Positions 43,701-52,283 of a stretch of DNA of 64,000 bases are shown piece after piece. This DNA comes from Akkermansia muciniphila (GTDB taxonomy: Bacteria; Verrucomicrobiota; Verrucomicrobiia; Verrucomicrobiales; Akkermansiaceae), in the NCBI GenBank assembly GCA_945874895.1, contig CAMCIC010000003.1:1-64000 (forward strand). The letters are read 5' to 3'. The position numbers were made by a program, and so were the translations under genes. The notes beneath the pieces are model-generated. The model saw nothing but the letters and a program-made list of their open reading frames with translations. It searched no databases and was not told the origin of the DNA. Position 1 is the stretch's first letter, and each line of letters opens with the position of its first letter.

Positions 43701-44441
43701 AGTGTCGGGGTTCAGGCATTTCATCACCCCGAACAAGCTCGCCAATCGCATCGCGCGGGATGCTCCCGGTTGTTGATGTTGGCGCAAGCCGATCAGGTGG
43801 CGTATCTGAGAAAAAAGTATCCCTTAGGTTTGGCGGCACGCGTCGAGTTGCCGCGACTGGGAGTGGGTGGCACGACAATGGAAGATTTGTTGCGTTTGGC
43901 GGCGGAAGGAGCTCTGGGTTCTGTGTTGCGTGATGCGGCGTCATTTGCCCTCGCTGCGCAGAAGGCGAGAGGCGAATGGCATGTGGCGGCTCTACCCGTG
44001 GGAAAGGCTCTGGATACCATCGTTTCCATGGTTCCTAAGTTGCTTGAATGGTGCGATCGCCAACGTGGATCGAAGTTTCTCGCTGCGGTGGCGATAGACA
44101 TCGAGGAGCAATTGCAATGGATGCTGCGCGAGCAATTCGCCTGGCGCGCGGGGCATGAAGCACTCTGCGATTACCCACGTCACCTGCTAGCCATCCAGCA
44201 GCGTATCGATCGATTGCAGAGTCTGCCCATTCAGAAAGATCTAGAAAAAATGGACCGCGTCCGAGAGTTGTGGGTGCCTTGGTTCGATGCGTGGAAGAGT
44301 GAACCACAGCGATGTGAGATTTGGCCCATCGGTTGGATGCTTTTAGAGTATCGCGTGTCTCTTTTCTCTCCCCATGTTCCGGTCAAGGGGAGCATTTCGG
44401 AGAAAAAGATTCGTGCCGCGATGCAGGACCTCTTGGGTTAG
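40719..44441 (+). CDS. hrpA: ATP-dependent RNA helicase HrpA
   Basis: A 1240-residue DEAH-box RNA helicase, close to the bacterial HrpA length, implicated elsewhere in resolving stalled ribosomes. Motif I is SETGSGKTTQLPK (about 39-51), Ia TQPRRIAA, II LDEAHERSLN (about 137-146), III SSATLDAG and VI QRKGRCGRV. The helicase-associated and DUF3418 C-terminal regions follow. The start is a GTG at 40719, or possibly the TTG at 40728. GGAGG at 40721-40725 is too close to the TTG for ideal spacing. It is divergent from the secreted hypothetical gene. Confidence 0.94.
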   Translation: MEVLGAFDWHYPAELPVVGLRDEILESLRKHDVLVVVSETGSGKTTQLPKMVTEVLQEIYADKMGLIGVTQPRRIAAVSVAKRVAEELKQPLGGLIGYQVRFDEKISAQTRIKFMTDGILLAETQGDRTLKRYDAIVLDEAHERSLNIDFLLGYLKELRRERPSLKIVISSATLDAGAFAEFFREEGQEVPIIQASGRTFPVEECFLPPSEEEELPQHVARAVDWLTDLDPVGDVLVFLPGEKEIRECADALEGRKYFRTEILPLFARLSMGDQQRVFAPGNLRRVILATNVAETSLTIPRITSVVDSGLARVSRWSPARGVQRLQIEPVSQASARQRKGRCGRVKEGICVRLYDEQDLAERSEFTDPEIRRSSLAGVILRMISLGLPPMEEFPLIDAPAPKAVSEGYRTLREVGALGREKQLTAAGRQMARMPVDPRLARMLIEASHEKCLRELLPVIAALESSDPRERPAEKQKEADAAHARWKHPQSDFFSLLRLWLDLQRFQDKGKWRRNALRKYCGEAFLNMRRAMEWANIHEELLDLCQRELKWEIPAAMLRLDSSDAEWQAAYDPFHRSLLAGVPRQLALWDAQEKQYRSASGGGFAVFPGSGLFAVKRFDWVLGMEIVETTRLWARRLARIDPIWVEKVAAHLCSYRYSHGYWDEKQGAVYAKETVLCGGLVVVKDRPVHWGRIDPKAAREVFIREGLLGGGIRAACPSLAQLSRLREQVRLMEVKLRRPDYLWSDDQAYAFFDRIIPQGMCTAKAFHKWRMDHESSLMAGAADVVWDENLLENMDAFPDVLAWEGEEYSVYYAMAPGERDDGVTIGVHIDQLRDFPVHLLSWGVAGYLMDRVEFLVRALPKDLRKVCQPISEFVREFVEDYENAIPDISLVRVLAQRVQQRVRYTVPESDIDLSALPPEWQVKCWVCDDEGDEILLGTDLLAMKEKLRPLLLKRLEEYASEEWHCSGANAWPMDLPDRVECMGGYAYPALVDEGESVGVQAFHHPEQARQSHRAGCSRLLMLAQADQVAYLRKKYPLGLAARVELPRLGVGGTTMEDLLRLAAEGALGSVLRDAASFALAAQKARGEWHVAALPVGKALDTIVSMVPKLLEWCDRQRGSKFLAAVAIDIEEQLQWMLREQFAWRAGHEALCDYPRHLLAIQQRIDRLQSLPIQKDLEKMDRVRELWVPWFDAWKSEPQRCEIWPIGWMLLEYRVSLFSPHVPVKGSISEKKIRAAMQDLLG

Positions 44442-44526
44442 TTTTGCCGCGCCATTCAGTGCCATTCCGCATCGCAGCAGCGGGGTGATCGCTCAGCGAG
44501 TGCATCCATGGATCCTGGCCTCCGAT

Positions 44527-45912
44527 TCACTTCTCGCGCTTTTCCATCCATTTGCGGAAATCCCCGCCTTTCCATGCGGGTAAGGTCCGCTGGTTCAGCC
44601 ATTCCTGCAGGGGCTTGAGTGGCGTCATGTGAATGGGCAGGTGGTTCATCGCCTTGCTCATGTTCATGGCTGTGCGCCACACAGAAGGTGAGGTGGCAAG
44701 AGTCGCAAATGGACTCATGGGCAGCGCGCCAGGAGAATAGACTTTTTCTTGTTTGGCTTTGTCGCGCAAACGCAAAAGCAAATCGGGAATAGGGATGTCG
44801 ACCGGACAAACTTCGTTACAGGCACCGCAGAGCGAGGACGCTTTCGGCAAATCAGCGAGTTCGGGGAAACGGTCGCCAAACAATAACGGCGACAATACGG
44901 CACCCACGGGACCACCGTAGGGCGAGCGATAGGCGTGTCCGGAGGCTTGGCGATAGACCGGGCATACGTTTTGACAGGCCCCGCAGCGGATGCATCGAAG
45001 AATTTCGCGACACTTCGATTCTAACACATCGGTTCGGCCATTATTCATGAAGACGACGTGCATGTTGGTCGGCCCAGATGGCTGGGTGGGGGACTTGGGT
45101 CCCTTGATGAACTCGGTGTAAACGGTGAGTTGCTGACCGGTGGCGGATCTTCCTAGCAAGTTGAGAAACACGCCGAGATCTCGATCGGTGGGGACGATTT
45201 TTTCGATGCCCACGAGGGCGATGTGCACATCCACGGGTGCCATGCCAAATCTGGTATTGCCCTCATTGGTAACCAATACGAGTCTCCCTGATTCCGCCGA
45301 CACGAAGTTCGCTCCCGTGATCACTGCCTGAGCCTCCATGTATTTTTCACGCAGGTGGTATCGGGCACGATGAGTGATGGTTTGCGGATCATCGTTGTAA
45401 TCGTTCGCTATGCCTTCACGCAGAAAAGTCTTTGCAATATCACGACGGTTTTTGTGAATGATGGGTTTGACGATGTGGGAAGGCTCATCATCATCGAGTT
45501 GAATGATGAATTCGCCGAGATCCGATTCCAGACACTCGATGCCGTTTTCGATCAAGAACGGATTGAGATGGATTTCTTCCGCCGCCATGGATTTCGATTT
45601 CGTAAGGCGTGAAACATCGTGGGAGCGAAGGATTTCTAGTATGGTCTGTTTTGCGTCATCTGCGGTATCAGCGAAATGAACATGGGCCCCGTTGCGCATC
45701 AACGCTGCCTCAGCCTTGGGCAGATACTCTTCGAGACGATGAAGCGTGTGATCCTTGATCTTCCCTGCTAGTCGACGCAGCGCATCTGGATCCTGGTAAT
45801 CATGAAACAGCACTTTGTATCGCTTTTCCGTTCCAGCTGCCGAGCCATCGATCACAGCGGCTTGCTTTTCATCGGAAATCTTTTGGGCGTAGGAATCGAT
45901 CAGCTGGTGCAT
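44527..45912 (-). CDS. LutB-like iron-sulfur LUD-domain protein
   Basis: A 461-residue iron-sulfur subunit of the lactate-utilisation type. The N-terminal LUD domain (about 60-290) includes LTKSKSMAAEEIHLNPFLIE and EAQAVITGANFVSAESG. Two 4Fe-4S motifs follow: CIRCGACQNVCPVY (about 307-320) and CGACNEVCPVDIPIPD (about 362-377), then a DUF3390-like tail. LutABC oxidises L-lactate; here LutA and LutC are absent, so the complex is either split or different. Lactate could arise from lactaldehyde made by the microcompartment pathway, but this link is speculative. Confidence 0.88.
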   Translation of the reverse strand: MHQLIDSYAQKISDEKQAAVIDGSAAGTEKRYKVLFHDYQDPDALRRLAGKIKDHTLHRLEEYLPKAEAALMRNGAHVHFADTADDAKQTILEILRSHDVSRLTKSKSMAAEEIHLNPFLIENGIECLESDLGEFIIQLDDDEPSHIVKPIIHKNRRDIAKTFLREGIANDYNDDPQTITHRARYHLREKYMEAQAVITGANFVSAESGRLVLVTNEGNTRFGMAPVDVHIALVGIEKIVPTDRDLGVFLNLLGRSATGQQLTVYTEFIKGPKSPTQPSGPTNMHVVFMNNGRTDVLESKCREILRCIRCGACQNVCPVYRQASGHAYRSPYGGPVGAVLSPLLFGDRFPELADLPKASSLCGACNEVCPVDIPIPDLLLRLRDKAKQEKVYSPGALPMSPFATLATSPSVWRTAMNMSKAMNHLPIHMTPLKPLQEWLNQRTLPAWKGGDFRKWMEKREK

Positions 45913-46061
45913 GGTCTTGTTGTGAGAAGATTATAGCACAATCATCAGGAATGAAAATTCCAGAATGCGCCCGAAAGAAAAAAAACAACATTCGCCGCAA
46001 AGGGGCTGTCGCGGAGAAAAGAATGCGCTGCTGTAGCGTGCAGCCCAGCTGTCCAGAGTCA

Positions 46062-48023
46062 TTAACTCTCGAAGTAGGTATAGCCACTTAAGCCGTTGCG
46101 GAAAAGATCCATGACCTCGCGACGCTCGCTGGGAGAGATGTTTCCTTTGCTCACCGCCTGTTCCGCAAAACTGCGGAAGCGACTCACGAGCTCCTTGGTG
46201 TCATACTCCACATAGCTAAGAACATCGGCCACAGTGTCGCCCTCGACCTCATGCGTATACACCGGCTTGCCATTTTCCATGTGCACGCCTACGACATGGG
46301 TATCACCTAGCAAGTTGTGAAGATCCCCCAAGGTTTCCTGATAGGCTCCCACCAAGAACACGGCGACGTAATAGGGAGTGCCGGGCTTGAATTCATGGAG
46401 CGGCAGAATTTTCGCCACATCCTCACGATCGATGAAATGATCGATCTTTCCATCGCAGTCGCAGGTGATGTCGGCCAGCACGGCCCGGTGACGCGGCCGC
46501 TCATCGAGGCGATGGATGGGCATGACAGGGAACAACTGATCGATGGCCCAGGAGTCTGGCAGACTTTGAAACAAGCTGAAGTTGCCGTAGTAAAAGTCAG
46601 TAAGTGAACTGGAGAGCTCGCGAAGATCCTCGGGGATATCATCCATTTCCGTCAGCAACTTCGATACACGGGTGAGAATGTGCCAGGCCCATGCCTCGCC
46701 CAGTCCTCTTTCACGCAGGGTAGCGTTGCCATGAAAGAACTGCGCCCGCAATTGGTCGCGGTAGTAGAGAGCATCGTTCACACACTCCTGCAGGTTTTTC
46801 TTGCAGAGCACTCGATTGACCTCGATGAGATTTTTCAACTGATCGTGCGGGTTCTCCGGCGTAGCGGGTTCGTTATCAGAAGTCTGCACGCTGGTCACAT
46901 CGAGGATGTTGAACACCAAGACAGAGTAGTACGAAACCACCGCGCGGCCGGATTCAGAAATGATGTTGGGATGCGCGATGTTCTGCTTTTGGCAAATGCT
47001 GGATATGACCTCGATGATGTCTGCACAATACTCGGATATCGAGTAGTTGCAGGACGAGGTGAAATTCGTGTGTGAGCCGTCATAATCGACAGCAAGGCCG
47101 CCGCCTATGTCAAGAATGCCCATGGGGGCACCCTCACGCACGAGATCACAATACATCCGTACGGCCTCGGTAGCACCCTCGCGAATCGAAGCGATGTTCG
47201 GAATTTGCGAACCTTGATGATAATGCAACATCTTCAGGCAATCGAGGTAACCGTGCTCTTTCAGTCGGTCTACCACTTCGATGACCTGCGCCGCATTGAG
47301 ACCGAAGACGGATTTGTCGCCGGCCGATTCCTGCCAGTGGCCGGCACCGCGGGTGGCGAGGCGTACGCGCACGCCGAGGTTCGGGCGAATGCCGATGGCA
47401 CGCGAGCGATTGATAATGGAATCAAGCTCGCTCGGCATTTCCAGAACCAGAATCACACGCAAGCCCATTTTTTGGGCATGCAGGGCGAGGTCGATGAATT
47501 CCTCGTCTTTGTAGCCGTTGCAAATGATGTAGGCCTCCGGATCATGCATGTGCGCCAGAGCTGCGATCAGTTCCGGTTTGGACCCTGCTTCGAGACCGTA
47601 ATGGTATTGTTTGCCGAACTCGGTGATTTCCTCGATCACCTGTCGCTGTTGATTGACCTTGATCGGATAGACGCCACGGTAAGAACCTTGGTAGTTCAAA
47701 TCCTTGATGGCCTTGTGAAATGAGTTGTTCAGTTCGGCGATGCGCGAGTGCAACAAATCGCGAAAACGCAGCAAGACGGGAAGTTGAGTCCCACGATCGG
47801 CGAGGCCATCGACGATGTTTTTCAGACTGATGTCGTATTTGTCATCGTCCTCTGTAAGTCGCACCGTCACTTCCCCTTGTCGGGAAACATGGAAGTAGCC
47901 GTGACCCCAGTCATCGATGCCATACAGTTCCGCTGACTTACTCGTGGACCATCCTTTTTGAGGCTTATCAGCAGTAGGTGCGGGTGTGACTTTCTTTTTC
48001 TTTTTCGTGGTGCTGGAGGACAT
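46062..48023 (-). CDS. speA: Biosynthetic arginine decarboxylase
   Basis: A PLP enzyme making agmatine from arginine, the first step to putrescine/spermidine. The 653-residue protein has WSTSKSAELYGIDDWGHGYF (about 25-44), the PLP-lysine segment GVYPIKVNQQRQV (about 118-130), the glycine-rich ILDIGGGLAVDYDG (about 302-315) and ISESGRAVVSYYS. This is the SpeA class, not the degradative type. The first 20 residues are an added Lys-rich stretch (TTKKKKKVTPAP), comparable to the tails of PpdK and the BlaI-like protein in this window. Confidence 0.95.
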   Translation of the reverse strand: MSSSTTKKKKKVTPAPTADKPQKGWSTSKSAELYGIDDWGHGYFHVSRQGEVTVRLTEDDDKYDISLKNIVDGLADRGTQLPVLLRFRDLLHSRIAELNNSFHKAIKDLNYQGSYRGVYPIKVNQQRQVIEEITEFGKQYHYGLEAGSKPELIAALAHMHDPEAYIICNGYKDEEFIDLALHAQKMGLRVILVLEMPSELDSIINRSRAIGIRPNLGVRVRLATRGAGHWQESAGDKSVFGLNAAQVIEVVDRLKEHGYLDCLKMLHYHQGSQIPNIASIREGATEAVRMYCDLVREGAPMGILDIGGGLAVDYDGSHTNFTSSCNYSISEYCADIIEVISSICQKQNIAHPNIISESGRAVVSYYSVLVFNILDVTSVQTSDNEPATPENPHDQLKNLIEVNRVLCKKNLQECVNDALYYRDQLRAQFFHGNATLRERGLGEAWAWHILTRVSKLLTEMDDIPEDLRELSSSLTDFYYGNFSLFQSLPDSWAIDQLFPVMPIHRLDERPRHRAVLADITCDCDGKIDHFIDREDVAKILPLHEFKPGTPYYVAVFLVGAYQETLGDLHNLLGDTHVVGVHMENGKPVYTHEVEGDTVADVLSYVEYDTKELVSRFRSFAEQAVSKGNISPSERREVMDLFRNGLSGYTYFES

Positions 48024-48124
48024 GCTTCTAATGCGGTGGAAGAGGGGGATATATCATGCAGGATTCTAGAAATAGCAAAGAAAATCCGCGAGGTGGGTCA
48101 AAATACTTTGATCCCTCCACTGCA

Positions 48125-48748
48125 TCATTCCGGTGCCTTTTCACCCTCTGCCGCCGATGGAGTGGTGGGCTCCGCAGCCTTGCCTCGGTTTGACATCGAC
48201 TGAAACAAATTCTGATGGGTTTCTTTCTTGTGGCGAATATTGAAACCTACATAGAACGCCAATACAGCGAGGACGACGAAAACCAGCATGGCGAGAAAGC
48301 CTTGGAGGGGATTGTCCGAGTTGGCAACAGGACGTCTTGATCCCGAATGGGCTGCAGGGCGAGAGACGGTTTTTTTCTCTACAGGGGTGGGTTCTGCAGC
48401 CGTAGCTGGTGCTTCCTGCGCGGGCTTCTCTCGGTTGAGTTCGTATTTTTCCTCGTCGTTCAGAGAGAATTGAAAAGAAACGTCTCCCAGCATGACAGTC
48501 ACCCCATCCTGCAGAGGGATGATAGGCAGGACCTCGCCATTGAGTTTGATCCCATTGGTGGATCCGAGATCGCGAATCTGATAGCCGCCAGCAACACGCT
48601 CCATCACGGCGTGTCTCATGGAGACGGAACCGCAGTGGATGGCGATGTCATTTTCCGGACCGCGTCCCAGCTGCACGGCATGGCGGTCGAGCTGAAAGCG
48701 ATAAGGCTGAGGAGTTTGGTCAGGTGCGGTAATGATGACTCGGGGCAT
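48125..48748 (-). CDS. FHA-domain membrane protein
   Basis: A 207-residue protein with an N-terminal forkhead-associated domain (about 22-90). The phosphothreonine-binding marks are LGRGPENDIAI, SMRHAVMER and DLGSTNGIKLNG. A Pro/Ala linker and one membrane helix (AMLVFVVLAVLAFYVGFNI, about 151-169) follow, with a short polar tail. FHA domains dock Thr-phosphorylated partners. No Ser/Thr kinase is seen in the window. It is followed by speA 101 bases downstream on the same strand, perhaps independently transcribed. Confidence 0.88.
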   Translation of the reverse strand: MPRVIITAPDQTPQPYRFQLDRHAVQLGRGPENDIAIHCGSVSMRHAVMERVAGGYQIRDLGSTNGIKLNGEVLPIIPLQDGVTVMLGDVSFQFSLNDEEKYELNREKPAQEAPATAAEPTPVEKKTVSRPAAHSGSRRPVANSDNPLQGFLAMLVFVVLAVLAFYVGFNIRHKKETHQNLFQSMSNRGKAAEPTTPSAAEGEKAPE

Positions 48749-49026
48749 GATAGCAATACGCGGTTCTAATGGAGTTTCTACCGAATTTTTTGTCTAAGGT
48801 AAATGGCAGATTGAGACTTACGGCAAAAATCCGCAAAAATGTTTGGAAATGGCAGGATGCATAGCACAAACCTCTGCGATGAACACACGAGCCATGGTTG
48901 GTTCATTCCGTGAATAAGGCTTTCTAAGCGAAAATGATCATGCGCTTGGCTCTTTTTGCTGTACTGACCCTGTGGAATCGGGACTCGGCTGTAAGTCCAT
49001 GGCAAGCACATCGGTATCAGAGTTGC

Positions 49027-49761
49027 ATGAGTTCTTGGACCGCGTTGTTTTCTGTTTTACTGGTGATGAAAATCCAGGCGTTCACGATGTTTTCTTGGAA
49101 CATCCATCGCGGTGTGGGCATGGACGGGAAGTTGGATGTGGAACGCACGGCGTCCATCATCAGGGCGCAAAAGGCCGATGTGGTGGTGCTGCAGGAAGTT
49201 GATCAGGGAACCACACGATCAGGCAAGCGCTTGCTTGCCAAGGAGCTCGCGGATCAACTGGGAATGCAAATGTTTTTCGGCAAGGCCATCGATTTTCAAG
49301 GCGGAGAATATGGCCAAGCGATCTTGTCGGCCCATCCTCTGCGCGATGCGCGAGTGGTAAAGCTTTCTTCCGCGGGCGAAGCTCGTATCGCCGTATTGGC
49401 AGAGGTGCAGGTCAACAAGCAATGGGTGACGGTGGGAGGCGTGCATCTCGATGCCGCGTCAGCCCCACGTCGTGCCGACGAAGGGAAAGCCCTGCTGGCC
49501 GCTCTGGCGGAAAATCAGGGCAAAATCTTCCTTGCCGGTGACTGGAACGAAGGGCCACGCGAAGCGTTGGGGCGGATGTGGGAATCATCGGGTTGGGTCT
49601 ATCAGAAAAAAACCGGCGAGCCTTGTTCTTTTCCTCAGGAGAAGCCAGAAATCGAGATCGATTTCTTCTGGACCAAGGCAGTCGAGCAGGCTGATGAATG
49701 CCGAGTGGTAGCGGTGAATGGTGCTTCCGATCACCGAGGAGTGGTAGCGATCTGGCGCTAA
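49027..49761 (+). CDS. Endonuclease/exonuclease/phosphatase-family protein, exported
   Basis: A 244-residue protein with the EEP fold. It has FSWNIHRGVGMDGKLDVERT (about 18-37), VVVLQEVDQGTTRSGK (catalytic Glu, about 50-65), GGVHLDAASA, LAGDWNEGP (about 161-169) and a final ASDHRGVVAIWR with the active-site Asp-His. The N-terminus from the ATG at 49027 looks like a signal peptide or anchor (WTALFSVLLVMKIQA). A start at 49066 would give a cytoplasmic form. The substrate may be DNA, a phospholipid or inositol phosphates; it is not determinable. Confidence 0.85.
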   Translation: MSSWTALFSVLLVMKIQAFTMFSWNIHRGVGMDGKLDVERTASIIRAQKADVVVLQEVDQGTTRSGKRLLAKELADQLGMQMFFGKAIDFQGGEYGQAILSAHPLRDARVVKLSSAGEARIAVLAEVQVNKQWVTVGGVHLDAASAPRRADEGKALLAALAENQGKIFLAGDWNEGPREALGRMWESSGWVYQKKTGEPCSFPQEKPEIEIDFFWTKAVEQADECRVVAVNGASDHRGVVAIWR

Positions 49762-49881
49762 TCCCTTTATAAAAACGACGGATGTCCACAATCAAAAAAA
49801 TGGCAATGCGGTGATTCTCGTTTTCCCGCGATTACAGATGCATCAGCGCTCGTGATGGCGGTGATACGATTGATCGCATCG

Positions 49882-51141
49882 CTAACGGGCATCGGTCGCG
49901 TCTCCACGATCGTCATGCTCGTGGGGTGTAGTTTCGTGAGTATCGCAGGGATCATGAGACAAGTCATGCGATTCTTTGTCAGCGGAGGATGCATGTGGCT
50001 CTAGCTCTGCGGGCGGTCGCGCGAGCAGGCGGGCGAGTCGCTCTTCTTCTTCCTTTTGTTCTTTCTTTTTCTGGGCGCGGTCATCGAACCATGCGAGCCA
50101 AATGGAGAGTTCGTAGAGCAGCATCATGGGAACAGCCAACAGAGCCAGAGTAAAGGCATCGGGCGTGGGGGTGATGACCGCTGCCAGAACCACGATGGCG
50201 ACCGCGGCATATCCGCGAGTACGACTCATGAGCTCGTAGTTCAGCAGTCCGATTTTTACTAGGACCCAAACGACCACGGGCAGTTCAAAACAGAGACCGA
50301 AGATGAGAGTGAACTGCGTGGCAAAAGAAAGGTAATAACCGATGCGCCATTCATTGGCGATGCCCATCGACTCACCATAGGAGTAGAAGAACTCCAACAC
50401 GCTGGGAAGAACCCACAGATAGGAAAAGAGGACGCCGCAGAGGAACAATCCGAAGCCAATACCCAAAGCCGGAAAGATGGCGCGCTTCTCATGCTGGTGC
50501 AAACCGGGCAGGATGAACTGGAGCACGTAGAACAACAGCAAGGGAAACGCGATCACGGTTCCAGCGAAAAAGGCGAGTTTCATGGATAACATGAACGCCT
50601 CCGTCGGATTGAGCGAACTCATGAATTTGAAACGATCCCTTGTCCCCGCCGCCGCGTCTGGTTTGCCCACGATCAGTTCTTCCAGCAAACTTTTCTGGTC
50701 TGCATTGAGGGAAACGAGTGAGGCGACGAATGCGGAATGTTTTTCGCTTGGTAAGGAAATCACGGCTCGATAGCAGGAAGCGATGATGACTCGATCGCGG
50801 TCCGCAGGCGCCATTTGATTCAGGTAAAGTTCGTGCAATGATTCGGGCAAATGGGCCAGAACTTCCGATCCTGTCTTGGCTGTTTCCCACTGGTCAGCGG
50901 TGAGTTTTCCGGATTTGGGCAGTTTGTTGGAAGAGTGGATTTCCCAGACGTCGCTGATCGGTTTGCGCAGAACTTCCATCAACTGGTCGCGATACGTGAA
51001 GCAGATCAGAGTCGTGATCAAGAGGGTCACCACCACGCGAGTGACCATCACCCGCAAATCCTCCAGATGCTCCAGGAACGGCTTCTCCTCGTCGGGATTG
51101 GCTTTGTCGCGAAGTTGGAAAACTTTTTTAAGAAGGAACAT
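49882..51141 (-). CDS. tatC: Sec-independent translocase TatC with expanded periplasmic loop
   Basis: The core receptor of the twin-arginine export pathway, which would serve the DUF1501 protein in this window. The 419-residue protein starts with the family motif PFLEHLEDLR (about 21-30). Six helices and FGLCFELPVVVWVLVKIGLL (about 285-304) are present. Between helices 1 and 2 the periplasmic loop spans about residues 51-185, roughly 100 longer than in E. coli TatC. A charged, His/Asp-rich cytoplasmic tail follows helix 6 (THETTPHEHDDRGD). The ATG at 51141 gives a normal N-terminus. Neither tatA nor tatB is adjacent. Confidence 0.9.
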   Translation of the reverse strand: MFLLKKVFQLRDKANPDEEKPFLEHLEDLRVMVTRVVVTLLITTLICFTYRDQLMEVLRKPISDVWEIHSSNKLPKSGKLTADQWETAKTGSEVLAHLPESLHELYLNQMAPADRDRVIIASCYRAVISLPSEKHSAFVASLVSLNADQKSLLEELIVGKPDAAAGTRDRFKFMSSLNPTEAFMLSMKLAFFAGTVIAFPLLLFYVLQFILPGLHQHEKRAIFPALGIGFGLFLCGVLFSYLWVLPSVLEFFYSYGESMGIANEWRIGYYLSFATQFTLIFGLCFELPVVVWVLVKIGLLNYELMSRTRGYAAVAIVVLAAVITPTPDAFTLALLAVPMMLLYELSIWLAWFDDRAQKKKEQKEEEERLARLLARPPAELEPHASSADKESHDLSHDPCDTHETTPHEHDDRGDATDAR

Positions 51142-51266
51142 CGGTGGCGCAGAGTAGCGTAGCTTTGAAACAAGCGCAAGATCCGCGTGCGAGGTCTGTG
51201 ACGGGTAGATGCCATGACAGAATTCTCTCATCCCTATTGAAGGAATCCCGCCATCCATGACGTTGC

Positions 51267-52283
51267 ATGACCATGCGATGGATGTTTTGCGCAAGCATGA
51301 TGGTTGTTTGGGGGGGGATTTTGCGGGCTGCGGAAAAAACCGAGCGGGAATGGCTGGAAACTAGGCCCTGCAGGGAGTGGATTGTTACGCCGCGCCGCCC
51401 ACCGGCTGATTGGCAAAAACGCAGTGCCGCAGTCTCGGTGAATCAGGCATGGGAAAAAGATCGAGCGAAGCCGTGGTATGTGGAAATGCAGCGCGAGGGC
51501 GCCCGCTGGGTGGAAGCTGGCATCGTCCATGCCAATGAGGCCAGTGTGAACTGGGGGTTACGGCAGTTAGCATGGGGGTTTGCTCAAATGCAGAGTGATG
51601 GCTCGTTTGCGTGTCAGGATCCGTTTCACAGCACGAGTTTTCTCGTCGAAAGCACCGCCCGCTCGCTGTGGCTGCTCCGTCATTCATCGCAGCAGCACGC
51701 GCTGCCCCCCGCCGCGGAAGCTCTGATGGCTCCGCTCTTGCAGAGCGCACGCTGGTTGGCATCTCCGGTTCATCAGAAAACCTTGAACAAACAACGCATC
51801 TACGCTCATCGTCGATTTCTGTTGGGCTGTGCGCTGGAGCAAACCGCTTGTCTGCATGATGACGCGGCTTTGCACCAAGCAGCAAGAGCCCTCGTGGCTG
51901 ATGGGTTGAGCTTGCAGCGGGAAGATGGCGCTTTTCCCGAAAAAAACGGTCATGATAGCAGCTACCACGCGGTCTCGCTGATTCATCTCCAGCGTTATGC
52001 GATGCTGATGCAACCCGGTTCATGGCGTGACACTTGCAATGCGGCCGCCGAAAATGGAATGAGCTGGCTGCTGAGCCGAATCGATGATCAGGGTGTGGTG
52101 AGTGCAGAGGGAAATACCCGCACGGGAAGGCAACAGGAGGTGGGTCGCAGCGGAGCTGTGAAACAGATCAATCTCCCTGAGGTTGCGACCGCCTTGTTGA
52201 TGCACGCGTATCGGTGGGATCAACATCAACTCGATCCGCTGGCGCAAAAAGTTCTGAAGAATCGGGAAGTTATCTCGCGTTGA
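51267..52283 (+). CDS. Secreted helical hypothetical protein, alpha/alpha-toroid-like
   Basis: I do not recognise a specific family. The 338-residue product has a signal peptide (about 1-21, ending ILRAA). It continues as a series of paired helices with recurrent aromatic and glycine turns (SVNWGLRQLAWGFAQMQSDG, EDGAFPEKNGHDSSYHAVSL, ENGMSWLLSRIDDQGVV). The QSDGSF, REDGAF and DDQGVV turns recur at regular spacing, as in alpha/alpha-toroid lyases and prenyltransferase-like proteins. A glycan-lyase or structural role is possible. Its stop overlaps by 14 bases the end of the convergent dehydrogenase gene. Confidence 0.7.
   Translation: MTMRWMFCASMMVVWGGILRAAEKTEREWLETRPCREWIVTPRRPPADWQKRSAAVSVNQAWEKDRAKPWYVEMQREGARWVEAGIVHANEASVNWGLRQLAWGFAQMQSDGSFACQDPFHSTSFLVESTARSLWLLRHSSQQHALPPAAEALMAPLLQSARWLASPVHQKTLNKQRIYAHRRFLLGCALEQTACLHDDAALHQAARALVADGLSLQREDGAFPEKNGHDSSYHAVSLIHLQRYAMLMQPGSWRDTCNAAAENGMSWLLSRIDDQGVVSAEGNTRTGRQQEVGRSGAVKQINLPEVATALLMHAYRWDQHQLDPLAQKVLKNREVISR

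Noticed and set aside
41297-43944. Several minus-strand frames inside hrpA
   Set aside because: All lie opposite conserved helicase motifs and have Pro/His/Arg-rich shadow composition.
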